From an uncultured Rhizobiaceae group bacterium (GTDB lineage Bacteria > Pseudomonadota > Alphaproteobacteria > Rhizobiales > Rhizobiaceae), in the NCBI GenBank assembly GCA_947501445.1, contig CANMVS010000011.1:156339-220338 (forward strand): a stretch of DNA of 64,000 nt, given 5' to 3'. A program made the position numbers and the translations under genes. Below the pieces are notes generated by a model. It was not told the origin of the DNA, made no database searches, and saw only the letters and a program-made list of their open reading frames with translations. This document shows, in pieces, positions 8,765 to 17,807 of the stretch; within the stretch, counting starts at the first letter, position 1; every line of letters begins with the position of its first letter.

Positions 8765-9604
8765 TCAACCATTGCCTTCGATATGGGCCGCAAATGCGTC
8801 CTTGTAATCGGGATGCCAGCGGCTGAGAGCCGGGCGATTTTCGATCAGATCTCCCACGGCCCAGGCAATTCGTTTTTCATCCAGTTCCCGAGTGACGTCA
8901 TTGTCCGGACACAGAATGTAAAAGTCGCCACGGTTCATTCGTTCAATAAAGAAATCCGCCGTTTGTTCTGCCGTCCAGGCAGACGCAGGCTTTTCGGGCG
9001 CACTGATCATGCCGGTGTAGACAAATCCGGGGATCAGCAGATGCGCGGTAATGCGGTCCCCGACCGCCGAACGCAATTCGTGTGCGAGCATTTCTGTGTA
9101 GGTTTTGATGGCCGTCTTTGAGACATTGTAGGCCGGGTTTCCGGGAGGTGTGGTAAGTCCCTGCTTGGAGCCGGTGTTGATGATCGCACCGGGTCTGTCC
9201 CGTCTCATCATGTTTGGTGCAAAGACCTGTGTGCCGTGGATCGGACCCCAGAGATTTACACCGAACATCTTTTCCCAGGGTTCAATTGCATCCAGGGTCG
9301 ACGATTTTCCGCCGATTCCGGCATTATTCATCAAAATGTCTGTTCCCCCGAACCGGTCTGTGACCTGTTTCTCAAGCAATTCAAGTTGTGTCCGGTCAGC
9401 GACATCCAAGTCAGTTGCCATGACGTCCGCAGCTCCGGCCGCACGGACTGTTTCGGCGGCAGCAGCGAGCTTGTCGGCAGCCTTGTCGGCGATGATCACA
9501 CGCATTCCCATGCGAGCGAAGTTTGTTGCGGCGGCAAGTCCAATGCCCGAGGCACCGCCCGTAATGACGGCAACCGAGTCGGATTTGAAAGCGGGATGGG
9601 TCAT
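8765..9604 (-). CDS. SDR-family oxidoreductase
   Basis: 279 residues from the ATG at 9604, chosen because AAGGAAA lies just upstream. The classical short-chain dehydrogenase layout is present: nucleotide-binding GGASGIG (residues ~16-22), DVAD near the adenine pocket, NNAG, a catalytic Ser in INTGSKQG, and YNVSK supplying Tyr and Lys. It reduces or oxidises an alcohol or carbonyl with NAD(P); the substrate is unknown. It lies 65 bases downstream of another SDR gene on the same strand. Both are divergent from a LysR gene at 10651 that probably controls them. Confidence 0.85.
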   Translation of the reverse strand: MTHPAFKSDSVAVITGGASGIGLAAATNFARMGMRVIIADKAADKLAAAAETVRAAGAADVMATDLDVADRTQLELLEKQVTDRFGGTDILMNNAGIGGKSSTLDAIEPWEKMFGVNLWGPIHGTQVFAPNMMRRDRPGAIINTGSKQGLTTPPGNPAYNVSKTAIKTYTEMLAHELRSAVGDRITAHLLIPGFVYTGMISAPEKPASAWTAEQTADFFIERMNRGDFYILCPDNDVTRELDEKRIAWAVGDLIENRPALSRWHPDYKDAFAAHIEGNG

Positions 9605-9669
9605 GGTATTTCCTTTTGAACGGGAAAGGCAGAACGCTGGTCGGCCCACCTGCCGACCGGCGTTCAGCA

Positions 9670-10554
9670 TCAGGCCGATTTGGGTGCAACTGTGTTTAGT
9701 TTGAGCATCCCTTCCATACCATAACTGGTGAAAAGGGTTTGAGAGACTTTTTCTGCCTGCACGTTGTACGGAACGATTGGGTCAGACATCCCGCTACGAT
9801 CCACTTCATTGCGGAACGGGCGTTCACCAGGCGCCATATTGATCAATTCAACAACCGCGTCGGAGACAATCTGTGGCGTCTGTAGCGGATTGGCCGCTAA
9901 AGACTCACCCATTTCTTCAAGCATCGCCTCAGGTGCACCCGCCAACTCGCCGTAGCCCAGATCCCGATCATGGGACGTCGGAGTGATCAAATTGCCGAAA
10001 AAACTCGTCGGGAATCCACCGGGTTCAATAACAGCAACTTCAACACCGAACTGACTGAGTTCCCATCGGTAATTTTCGCTAAGTGCCTCAACGGCCCATT
10101 TCGCTGCATTATAGGGCCCCAAAAACGGTATGGTGACACGGCCAAGCAAGCTCGTGACATTAAGAATGAGGCCGAAGTGGCGTGCACGCATCTGCGGCAA
10201 CACAGCCCGGATCATTCGCTGGACGCCAAAGACATTGATATCGAAGATCCGGCGGAAGTCTTCAGCGGAAAAGTTCTCCTGTATGCCATATGCGCCAGCG
10301 CCGGCATTGTTGATAAGCACGTCAATGCCACCCAGGGCCCTGTTGGCTGCGGCAACGCCCGATTCGACCGAGGCATCATCAGTCACGTCAATTTCGACAA
10401 CCTCGACGCCCAATGCGCGCAGAGATGCCGCTACTTTGGCATTGCGTCCCTCGGGATCGCGAACAGAGCCAGCAACGCGGTGGCCGGCCCTTACCAGGTC
10501 TGCGGCAATCAGATTTCCGAATCCGCTGCTGGCTCCTGTGACAAGTATATTCAT
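9670..10554 (-). CDS. SDR-family oxidoreductase
   Basis: 294 residues with TGASSGFG at residues 6-13, a DVTD motif, NNAG, a catalytic Ser in LNVTSLLG, and YNAAK (Tyr/Lys). The EPGGFPTSFF segment and ~30 extra C-terminal residues resemble the retinol-dehydrogenase-like or 'oxidoreductase with NAD-binding' SDR subgroup. A ribosome site AGGAG precedes the ATG. It is the first gene of the two-SDR operon facing the LysR regulator at 10651. Substrate not predictable. Confidence 0.85.
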   Translation of the reverse strand: MNILVTGASSGFGNLIAADLVRAGHRVAGSVRDPEGRNAKVAASLRALGVEVVEIDVTDDASVESGVAAANRALGGIDVLINNAGAGAYGIQENFSAEDFRRIFDINVFGVQRMIRAVLPQMRARHFGLILNVTSLLGRVTIPFLGPYNAAKWAVEALSENYRWELSQFGVEVAVIEPGGFPTSFFGNLITPTSHDRDLGYGELAGAPEAMLEEMGESLAANPLQTPQIVSDAVVELINMAPGERPFRNEVDRSGMSDPIVPYNVQAEKVSQTLFTSYGMEGMLKLNTVAPKSA

Positions 10555-10643
10555 TTTGGCTTCTCCTGTTTACCACCCGCTATCGGGTCATGCGATCAGC
10601 GGAAGATAGGAGTTGCCGGGCTTGCGCAACAGATGTAGATAAT

Positions 10644-10658
10644 TGAACCTATGGTTCA
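10644..10658. promoter_or_regulatory. inverted repeat over the LysR start codon
   Basis: TGAACC and GGTTCA form a perfect 6-bp inverted repeat around the ATG at 10651. LysR proteins usually repress themselves from sites in the shared divergent promoter, so this is a likely autoregulatory site. A second short palindrome, TTGCGCAA (10622-10629), lies 15 bases upstream. Confidence 0.45.
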
Positions 10659-11571
10659 CGAATTTAGAACGATAGGCCTGCCTGCCTTGCTCAGCTTTAG
10701 CACAGTTGCCCGTCTCGGCGGTATCAGCGCTGCGGCCGATTATCTGGGTATGGCGAAATCCGGTGTTAGCCGTCATGTATCGCAGCTGGAGGCGCATTTC
10801 GCTGTCAAGCTGCTTGAGCGCGGCGCGAGGTCAGTCAAACTCACCCCGATTGGGGTCCGGCTGGATCAGCGTATTCGATCCATTCTGGCAGAGATAGACC
10901 TGCTCGATGACATCGCGCGCGAGGAAAGCAGTGGCATCTCAGGCCAGGTCAACCTGGCGACAACGCCGGAATTCGGTTCTCTGGTTGCCTCTATCCTGCT
11001 TCCAATTGTAAAGGAGCGGCATCCGGACCTGACACTGGTCATGCGGCCTGCCTATGCATTTGAAGACATGCAGGATCCAAACACGGATCTGGCATTTCGG
11101 ATTGGAACCTTTCAGGACGACCTCCTCGTTGCCAAGGAATTGGGAAGTTTTCGGTTCTGGTTGGTCGCATCGCCTAAGCTGGCTGGCGAAACTGGAATCA
11201 GGTCGGCACGAGACCTTGAGGGCCAGTCGTGTCTGACGTTTCGTGATGACAAGCCAGACACCACCTGGACTTTGTTCTCACCAAAGGAAGTGACCACGAT
11301 CAAGGTTACCGGTCCATTTGCAGCACGAAGTTTCGCTGTCCTGTTAGACCTTGCAGAGGCCGGTCACGGGTACGCTTTCCTGCCCGAATTCATGCTTGGT
11401 GATGCACTTGATCAGGGTAGGTTGGTTCGGTGCCTGCCGGGACACGTCTCTCGACCTTTTTCCGTCTTTTTGACCTATCGGCCCGGCACAAGACGCATCG
11501 CCCGCATTGATGCAACCGCGACCCTTGCTGAAGAGCTGATCCCTGCTGTGTTGTCCAGCTTCCAGAACTGA
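10651..11571 (+). CDS. LysR-family transcriptional regulator
   Basis: 306 residues. The N-terminal helix-turn-helix is clear (LLSFSTVARLGGISAAADYL, then KSGVSRHVSQLEAHFAVKLL), and the C-terminal ~200 residues are a periplasmic-binding-like effector domain. The gene is divergent from the two-SDR operon (gap 96 bases), the usual LysR arrangement, and probably activates or represses it in response to a small molecule. The start codon lies inside an inverted repeat. Confidence 0.9.
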   Translation: MVHEFRTIGLPALLSFSTVARLGGISAAADYLGMAKSGVSRHVSQLEAHFAVKLLERGARSVKLTPIGVRLDQRIRSILAEIDLLDDIAREESSGISGQVNLATTPEFGSLVASILLPIVKERHPDLTLVMRPAYAFEDMQDPNTDLAFRIGTFQDDLLVAKELGSFRFWLVASPKLAGETGIRSARDLEGQSCLTFRDDKPDTTWTLFSPKEVTTIKVTGPFAARSFAVLLDLAEAGHGYAFLPEFMLGDALDQGRLVRCLPGHVSRPFSVFLTYRPGTRRIARIDATATLAEELIPAVLSSFQN

Positions 11572-11863
11572 CCTTGCCATTGCCGCAAAACACGACTGCC
11601 ATTTACGAAAATGGAGATGTTGACCAAGTTACTTTCCAACGTCCGCAACCGCAGTGGTAGAAAAGGGACGTTTATTGTGCCTGACCGCCCATGAGGATGG
11701 TTCGTTGACACTTGTGAACACCGCCGTACAGCAACGATCTGATAGGCGTAACGCAGGCGAATGAACAAAGAAAATTCGCATATTCGGGTGCGCGTCTGGT
11801 AGGATTGTGGACCGGTGCGACCTGCGTTGATCGTTGTGGTTAATTTGTGCAATTGAGGGTGAA

Positions 11864-12439
11864 ATGATGAAGCTTGGACGCAGACCAGTGGTATTGGCAA
11901 CGATGGCTGCGCTTGTCGCCCGGGTTGCACCAGCGACCGCATCCAGCCGGCAGGTTGTCGTTAAGTCGGCCGATACGCTTGGTGATGAGGAGCGCCAGCG
12001 CCACGAGCGATATATGCAGATGGCGATCGATGGTCTCGGCGACGGCCCTCCCTTTGGTGCCGTCATTGTCGACAACGACAGTGGCGAGGTGATGTGTCAC
12101 GGAAGGAATCGCGGCAGCACAAACCGGATTTATCACGGTGAAATGGATGCCATGATAAATTGCGGCGACAAACACCCGCAGTTGGATTGGACCGGACTGA
12201 CGCTCTATACGACCGGGGAACCATGCCCAATGTGCATGAGTGGGATTATCTGGAACCGAATTCCCAGAGTTGTTTATGCCACATCAATCAGAAAACTGAC
12301 CAATATCGGCCTCCACCAGATCAGTCTTGACTCACCGACGGTTGCTGGCGCTGCATCGTTCTATAGCGGCGAAATCATCAGCGGCATTCTGGAAGATCGT
12401 ACGGACAGGATGTTCGAGGCGTGGCGGGCATCGCGTTAA
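11864..12439 (+). CDS. nucleoside/cytidine-type deaminase with apparent export signal
   Basis: 191 residues from the ATG at 11864, preceded by GAGGG. The zinc deaminase signature is complete: HGEMDAM (zinc His and catalytic Glu) and PCPMCMSGI (zinc Cys pair), together with the PPFGAVIVD strand. Related proteins are guanine deaminases, tRNA adenosine deaminases and similar CDA-fold enzymes. The first ~27 residues (RRPVVLATMAALVARVAPATA) look like a Sec or Tat-like signal peptide, which is unusual for this normally cytoplasmic family. Substrate unknown. The next gene is convergent. Confidence 0.8.
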   Translation: MMKLGRRPVVLATMAALVARVAPATASSRQVVVKSADTLGDEERQRHERYMQMAIDGLGDGPPFGAVIVDNDSGEVMCHGRNRGSTNRIYHGEMDAMINCGDKHPQLDWTGLTLYTTGEPCPMCMSGIIWNRIPRVVYATSIRKLTNIGLHQISLDSPTVAGAASFYSGEIISGILEDRTDRMFEAWRASR

Positions 12440-12491
12440 CAGCCGGCAGGGCGCGAAAGGTGAAACGGTCTGGAACGTCGGAGTTTTTATC

Positions 12492-13427
12492 TCATTGTTC
12501 TGCGAGCATCTGCGTTACTTCATTCACGAACCAGGTTATTGCGGGATTGAATTGCCCGCGCTCGTGCCAGAGCAGGTAGTAGGGAAATTCTGCACCTGAT
12601 CTGAATGGTACCGAGACCACGTTGGAGAAGGTTAAAAGCTGTGTTCCCAGTCGCGAAGGTGCAGCGGCAACAGCATTGCTGTTGGCGACATGAAAAGGCA
12701 TGGCCGTAAAGAACGGTACAGAAAACATTGCTGCGGCGTCTTCGCGCTGAATACGCATGACAGGATCGGCCTGCAGCCGGTCGACAGTCGGGTAGCTGAA
12801 TTCGATTTTGCGGTAAGGTGCGATATCCCCCGGGTCAAGAAACCCTTTCTGCGCTGCTAATTCCAAAAGTGGATGCCCCTCACGCATAAGAAGAACGTAG
12901 CTGTCAACAAACAGTTTTTTGGCGATCAGGTCGCCTTTCACATCCAGCCCCGCATAAAATACAAAATCAATCTCGCCCTCCAATATCATCGAAAAACTAT
13001 CCGGTACCAAAGGTGTTACATCGACCTGTATGTGCGGCGCGATCTCGGCAACCCGGTCCATGAGCGGCCCGATTATGCATGCGGTAGCATAGTCAGTGCC
13101 GGCAATCCGAAAGCTGCGATGGGAGTGCTCAGGGTTGAAATTTGGTGGTTGAAAGACCGCTTCAATCGAATGGATGGCATCAATAACCGGTTCCTGAAGG
13201 GACAGGGCATGATCAGTCAACTGATAGCCGGCCTGGGTTCGGATTAGCAGCGGATCTCCGGTCAGGTCACGTATACGCGCCAGGATGCGACTGGCGGCGG
13301 GTTGACTGATCTCAAGCAGCTCAGCCGTTCGTGTCACACTGCCGGTTTGCAGTAACAGCCGCAAAAACCGCAATACGCGAAAATCCATTGAGGCCAGTTG
13401 TATATTCATTTTTTGCATGACGATCAT
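12492..13427 (-). CDS. LysR-family transcriptional regulator
   Basis: 311 residues. The helix-turn-helix lies at residues ~15-70 (LRLLLQTGSVTRTAELLEIS, then QPAASRILARIRDLTGDPLL), followed by a substrate-binding-like effector domain. It is divergent from the plus-strand run beginning with the EF-hand gene at 13505, 77 bases away, so it likely controls that run. Three closely spaced in-frame ATGs are possible starts (13427, 13418, 13409). Confidence 0.88.
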   Translation of the reverse strand: MIVMQKMNIQLASMDFRVLRFLRLLLQTGSVTRTAELLEISQPAASRILARIRDLTGDPLLIRTQAGYQLTDHALSLQEPVIDAIHSIEAVFQPPNFNPEHSHRSFRIAGTDYATACIIGPLMDRVAEIAPHIQVDVTPLVPDSFSMILEGEIDFVFYAGLDVKGDLIAKKLFVDSYVLLMREGHPLLELAAQKGFLDPGDIAPYRKIEFSYPTVDRLQADPVMRIQREDAAAMFSVPFFTAMPFHVANSNAVAAAPSRLGTQLLTFSNVVSVPFRSGAEFPYYLLWHERGQFNPAITWFVNEVTQMLAEQ

Positions 13428-13504
13428 GCTAATCCCGACATTTCAGTTATGTCAAGTTTGGTGCAAACAGGCTTCATCGAAATCAATTCAGATGAGGAAC
13501 TCCG

Positions 13505-13795
13505 ATGAAACTCAATCTCCTGATCATTGCTGCCGGAACCGTCGCTTTGGGTGTCAGTGCAGCCCGTGCAGATGTTTCAACCGAAACGCAGGACCTGAAC
13601 AATGACGGTGTCGTCACGTTTGAGGAATTCATGGATAGCCACGACACCGGCATTGCGCGCACGCAGGCTTTTGTCGATCGCCACAAGGGCATCTTCGATG
13701 CAGCGGACACCAACGGTGACGAGGTTGTCGATCAGAGCGAAAGTCAAGGTGGTGCCACAGGCAAGCCCAAAGCCAAGGGTGCCAACAAATCCTGA
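13505..13795 (+). CDS. exported EF-hand calcium-binding protein
   Basis: 96 residues: a Sec signal peptide (LLIIAAGTVALGVSAARA) and two EF-hand loops, DLNNDGVVTFEEF and DTNGDEVVDQSE, both with the usual Asp/Asn/Asp ladder and closing Glu. The tail is Lys/Gly rich. It probably binds Ca2+ in the periplasm. A GAGGA site precedes the ATG. It is the first gene of a same-strand series (13505-18679). Confidence 0.85.
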   Translation: MKLNLLIIAAGTVALGVSAARADVSTETQDLNNDGVVTFEEFMDSHDTGIARTQAFVDRHKGIFDAADTNGDEVVDQSESQGGATGKPKAKGANKS

Positions 13796-13865
13796 TCCAT
13801 CGTGCCTGCGTCACCTGCGATGGGCTGAAAAACACTTGACCCAATCATAATTGCAAGGAAATGCC

Positions 13866-14288
13866 ATGCTCAAAACAATACGCCCTACGGCTTCATTGTT
13901 GGCAGTTTCGCTTGTAGTTGCCACGCCCGTAACGGCGGCGGAACCGGAACCGAGCTGGGCCACTGAGGTTGGTACCATCAATAACGTAACCGGAAAAGGC
14001 TTTGAATACGTTGTGTCCGGCTATCGCATTCGTATGGATTTCATTGCAGCCGATCGCATCCGCCGGACGCGCATCGATGCAGCGGATGATTCAGCCGGTA
14101 CAACAGGCGAAGAAGAGATCATTCATACCGATCCACGCCCCGGCGTCTTCTCCATTGCCTTTACCGACGCCGAGGGCAACGTCGTGGATATCTTTGACCT
14201 GCAGCGCAAACGGCTCTTTGTCACCTACATCACCAACGATGGAAAACGTATTCACAGCGAAACCGCGATCAAAGACGTTACATCATGA
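13866..14288 (+). CDS. exported small protein, MoaF/lipocalin-like
   Basis: 140 residues from the ATG at 13866, which has AAGGAA upstream; an ATG at 13863 is not in frame. It has a signal peptide (ASLLAVSLVVATPVTAA), then a short beta-rich domain (FEYVVSGYRIRMDFIAADRI, FSIAFTDAEGNVVDIFDL, RLFVTYIT). The strand pattern resembles the MoaF-related calycin fold, in which small ligands are held in a barrel, but I cannot assign a ligand. It lies 18 bases before the hydrolase gene and 70 bases after the EF-hand gene, so the three are probably co-transcribed. Confidence 0.6.
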   Translation: MLKTIRPTASLLAVSLVVATPVTAAEPEPSWATEVGTINNVTGKGFEYVVSGYRIRMDFIAADRIRRTRIDAADDSAGTTGEEEIIHTDPRPGVFSIAFTDAEGNVVDIFDLQRKRLFVTYITNDGKRIHSETAIKDVTS

Positions 14289-14306
14289 AATCAACGGAGT
14301 TTGGAA

Positions 14307-15308
14307 ATGAATATTACCCGCAGATTGTTTGCCGGTCTGGTGGCAGGCTTGCCTGTTGTTGCAAGCCTGCCAGCTTCGGCCCGGACAGCGGCCTCACAGA
14401 TGTATGAGGTGCGTGATGTCACGTTTCCCAGCGGTGGTGAGACACTTGCCGGAAAACTGTTCATACCTTCAGGCAATGGCCCTTTTGCAGCGGTTGCAGT
14501 GATTGGCCCCGTCGCCTATGTGAAAGAGCAATCACCGGTACAATACGCCACGCGTCTGGCCAATCAGGGCATTGCGGTGCTGATATTTGATCCCCGTTAT
14601 CATGGAGCAAGTTCGGGTGAGCCGCGTAGATTCGAATCTGCCGAAGCCAAAATCGAAGATATCAGTGCGGCCCTCAACGTCCTCTCCAATCAGGAGGGTG
14701 TGGCGCGTGACAGGTTGGGTGTTCTGGGCATTTGCCAAGGTGTCAACTGGGCCATTGAAGCGGCCGTGCGGGATCAACGGGTATCGACCCTTGGTCTGGT
14801 TGCCGGTCACTATCTCACACCTGCCACAGCAACGCTCTATCTTGGTGACAACCAGGCGGTTGCGGCGCGTATGGAACGCGCTGGCCAAGCGAAGGCGGTG
14901 TTCGATGATACAGGCGAGGTACGCTATATCCCGATCACAGGCACGGACGAGGCTTTGCTGACAGCGGATCTGATTGATCAATGGTACGCGCCGTGGGGTA
15001 ATCGGGCACCGTGGTTCGCCCATCGAGGTGGGTGGGAAAATCGCATAACCGCCATGAGTGAAGCGACCATCTGGGGTTGGAAGATCAACGAAACAGTGAC
15101 CGGGCTGCACACATCTGTCTTGATGATACATGGCGACAAAGCCGCGTCCGGGGAAAAAATCCCACGTGATCTTTTCGAAACCATTCCGGCGACGGATAAA
15201 ACACTCCATTGGATCAACGGCGCCAACCAGCTTCAATTCTACGAGGACCCTTTGGTCATTGATGCCGCTGTTGCGCCACTCGCATTACATTTCAGCGCAA
15301 AGCGTTGA
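14307..15308 (+). CDS. exported alpha/beta hydrolase with Cys nucleophile
   Basis: 333 residues from the ATG at 14307 (GGAG 7 bases upstream; a TTG at 14301 is also in frame). The N-terminus TRRLFAG followed by a hydrophobic stretch resembles a Tat signal. The core matches the alpha/beta hydrolases related to dienelactone hydrolase and YcjY: FDPRYHGASSG, then the nucleophile elbow GICQG with Cys in place of Ser. Late in the protein, where relatives have a catalytic His in a GAxHxxLY-type motif, this protein has GANQLQFYED, a Gln at that place. The active-site set may therefore be altered. Substrate unknown. Confidence 0.75.
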   Translation: MNITRRLFAGLVAGLPVVASLPASARTAASQMYEVRDVTFPSGGETLAGKLFIPSGNGPFAAVAVIGPVAYVKEQSPVQYATRLANQGIAVLIFDPRYHGASSGEPRRFESAEAKIEDISAALNVLSNQEGVARDRLGVLGICQGVNWAIEAAVRDQRVSTLGLVAGHYLTPATATLYLGDNQAVAARMERAGQAKAVFDDTGEVRYIPITGTDEALLTADLIDQWYAPWGNRAPWFAHRGGWENRITAMSEATIWGWKINETVTGLHTSVLMIHGDKAASGEKIPRDLFETIPATDKTLHWINGANQLQFYEDPLVIDAAVAPLALHFSAKR

Positions 15309-15620
15309 ATCCATGCCAGCCAATCTGCGCTCTACGTATCAAAATGACATAACGCAACAGTGTGACAAAGCAGCGAATTGCTGCTTTGTCCGCGCAACGA
15401 ACATCAAATCGGATTTGATCGGGTTGAAATCGGCATGTCGGTCGAAAGCGCCATACTTGCCAAGTTCTACAGTCTGATCTGCCCATGCAGAATGTCCCGA
15501 TTGGTTGGTGAAAGCCTGCGGGTAAAGACAAGCGCGCGCGGCACACCTTTCGGTTCCGTGTCCTGAAAATTCATGTTACAAATCTGCAGTGGCAACTGAA
15601 GTGGCAATCTCAAATTTGAA
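15309..15620. other. intergenic stretch before the efflux genes
   Basis: It holds the hairpin at 15364-15390 and otherwise no recognisable gene. It probably contains the promoter for the FUSC/HlyD-type pair that starts at 15621. Confidence 0.4.
15364..15390 (+). terminator. hairpin downstream of the hydrolase gene
   Basis: Perfect 11-bp arms, GACAAAGCAGC and GCTGCTTTGTC, around a 5-base loop, 56 bases after the stop. There is no T-run after the stem, so it could be a terminator or an RNA-stabilising hairpin. Confidence 0.5.
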
Positions 15621-17807
15621 ATGATGAATCTGAGCGACCAGATCGAACGCCTGCGTGTAATCAATGCGCTGCGCATAACGCTGGTTATGGTGATGTGTAT
15701 CTTTCTTGGTGTGTTGCTGGACATGCGTACCGGTGTGTTCGTCATATTTCCGGTTCTGGTGATTTCATTCATGTTTCACGATGAATCACCTGCTGCGGGA
15801 TTTTCCCTTGTTGCCGGATCAGCGCTGGGCGCCGCAATTTCCTTTCTCACCATCGATGCGTTTTTGACTGCGCGGCCGCTGTTTATGCTGGTTACGCTCG
15901 TCGTGACCTGCCTGTTGAGCTATTGGGCTGCACAGGGGTTTCGCAACCGCTGGCCCTGGCCATTTGGTGCATTCTTTGCAATCCTGATTCTGGTTGGGGC
16001 GGCTTTTGCAGCCATCAGCGGCGCGCAATTGGGCGTGCAGGTTGCTTTTCACTGGACGCTCGAAATCACTCTCGGTGTGGTTGTCACCTGGTTCGTCATG
16101 CTGGGTCTTTGGCCTTCACCGCGGGCGCGCGACCTCGATAATCTTTGTTCGGGTATCGGAAAAGAATGTTCGATTTTATTGACCAAAACCGCAGATCGCC
16201 TGGAAGCCGGGCAACCGATTTCCTATCACCCCAGCCCCATCAGCCTGATGAATTTCGGTAAATGGAGGCGTCAGGTCGACGGCCTCAAATGGCAGTTCAA
16301 GGGGCAAAGGGAGCATTACGAGGCAATCCGTCAGCGCATGCGCAATCTTTTACTGGCCTATATCAATGTGCGTCATATGGAACGCACGCTGGAGGGCATG
16401 CCGCAGGATGATGAGGTGGCCAATATTCGAGCTGACATGGTCGCCGTTCTACGCGTTCTGGCTGGCGGTATGGAAAAACCGGGTGATACCGGTCGCCTGG
16501 ACCCAAGACTGGTGCGCATCGACCGTTTCCGCAATGCTGTTGCACAAAATCTTCAAAAACGGGAAACCGCGTTGGAAAGGCTGCCGGCCAAGCTGTCTGC
16601 ATTCACGACAGCAGCGCGCGAATTGCGCCGCAACCTTGTGGCACTTTCCAATCCAGAGATGTCTGAAACTCCAATACCACGCGAGGTGTCGCCCTCGGGA
16701 CGGAAGGGCTGGATTGAACAGGACAGTGCAAAGGTCGCCCTCAAATTGTCGCTGGGTGTTGCCATAGCGCTGATAATTCATCTGGTTGCACCAATACCCG
16801 CTGGTGCCTATCTGGTGCTCGGGCTGGTGATGGTGATGTTGCAACCAAACCTTGGAAGGTCTCATCTTCGCGTCCGCCTGTGGTTTCCGGGCGTATTGGT
16901 TGGATCAGCCTATGGTCTCGTCGGGCTTGCATTGATTTCGTTTGCGCCGCACTTGCCTCTCCTGCTGGCATGGCTTGCAGCAGGATTCCTGATCGGTGCC
17001 TATATCGGCGCAGGGCAAGACCGCATTTCCTATTCCGGCTTTCAGATTTGCATCGGTATTACCGTTATTCTGGGCATGGCGGCTTTCCCCTATGCGACGG
17101 TGATTACCGCCGAACAGCGGGTTCTTGGTGCTGTTCTGGGTTTTTCAATTGCGCTTGCGATAGGACAATACATCTGGCCGGAACATCCGGCCGATCTGCT
17201 GCGCAAGAGCTTTGCGGAGAATTTGCGGGCCATGCCGCAGGCCCTGTCGCGCATATGTGCAGCCGAAGACCCGAATCCGATACTGCTCAATTCTCATCTG
17301 TTGCGTCTGCAAACTGACGTACAGAGGGATTTTGCGCTGCTCTACGACTTCAGCTACATGCTGCCCGGGAAAATTCCTTCGAAATATAATTATCACTGGA
17401 TGACCCATGCAACCGGTAATATGTTTCACCAGATGTGGACGCTGCACCAGGCTCTGTCGCGGGTTGAAACCACCGAAATCAGGCGTGCAATGATCGTACC
17501 TACGACCTGTGCCCTTGAGCAAATGCGCATGTTAGCCGAAGATCTGGCGGACGAGATTGTTGCGGAGGGGATACTGGAAGATGGGACCTTGCGGGCGCGG
17601 CTGGAGGCGCTTGATTGTGCAATAGCGGACGCAGGGTTGCTTCCGGTTGGCGCAGGAGAGATACAACAGGCTCGGTATTTTGGCATGAATTTCATTCGGG
17701 AAATGCGTGACCAACTGGCATTGGTGGTTACGTCGGTCGACAATTCAGATACGCATGGATTGCCGGATACTTCACAATTGGCACACACGTATGAGGGAAT
17801 ACGGTAA
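15621..17807 (+). CDS. FUSC-family inner-membrane transporter (AaeB-like)
   Basis: 728 residues in the duplicated FUSC layout: an N-terminal membrane block (residues ~15-160, e.g. LVMVMCIFLGVLLDMRTGVF), a long soluble helical region with WRRQVDGLKW, then a second membrane block (residues ~380-530, e.g. VALKLSLGVAIALIIHLVAP). Family members such as AaeB and YccS work as inner-membrane parts of efflux systems for aromatic acids and similar weak acids. The stop overlaps the start of the HlyD-type gene (TAATG), so the two form one pump. No outer-membrane partner is visible here. The ribosome site at the ATG pair is weak. Confidence 0.85.
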   Translation: MMNLSDQIERLRVINALRITLVMVMCIFLGVLLDMRTGVFVIFPVLVISFMFHDESPAAGFSLVAGSALGAAISFLTIDAFLTARPLFMLVTLVVTCLLSYWAAQGFRNRWPWPFGAFFAILILVGAAFAAISGAQLGVQVAFHWTLEITLGVVVTWFVMLGLWPSPRARDLDNLCSGIGKECSILLTKTADRLEAGQPISYHPSPISLMNFGKWRRQVDGLKWQFKGQREHYEAIRQRMRNLLLAYINVRHMERTLEGMPQDDEVANIRADMVAVLRVLAGGMEKPGDTGRLDPRLVRIDRFRNAVAQNLQKRETALERLPAKLSAFTTAARELRRNLVALSNPEMSETPIPREVSPSGRKGWIEQDSAKVALKLSLGVAIALIIHLVAPIPAGAYLVLGLVMVMLQPNLGRSHLRVRLWFPGVLVGSAYGLVGLALISFAPHLPLLLAWLAAGFLIGAYIGAGQDRISYSGFQICIGITVILGMAAFPYATVITAEQRVLGAVLGFSIALAIGQYIWPEHPADLLRKSFAENLRAMPQALSRICAAEDPNPILLNSHLLRLQTDVQRDFALLYDFSYMLPGKIPSKYNYHWMTHATGNMFHQMWTLHQALSRVETTEIRRAMIVPTTCALEQMRMLAEDLADEIVAEGILEDGTLRARLEALDCAIADAGLLPVGAGEIQQARYFGMNFIREMRDQLALVVTSVDNSDTHGLPDTSQLAHTYEGIR

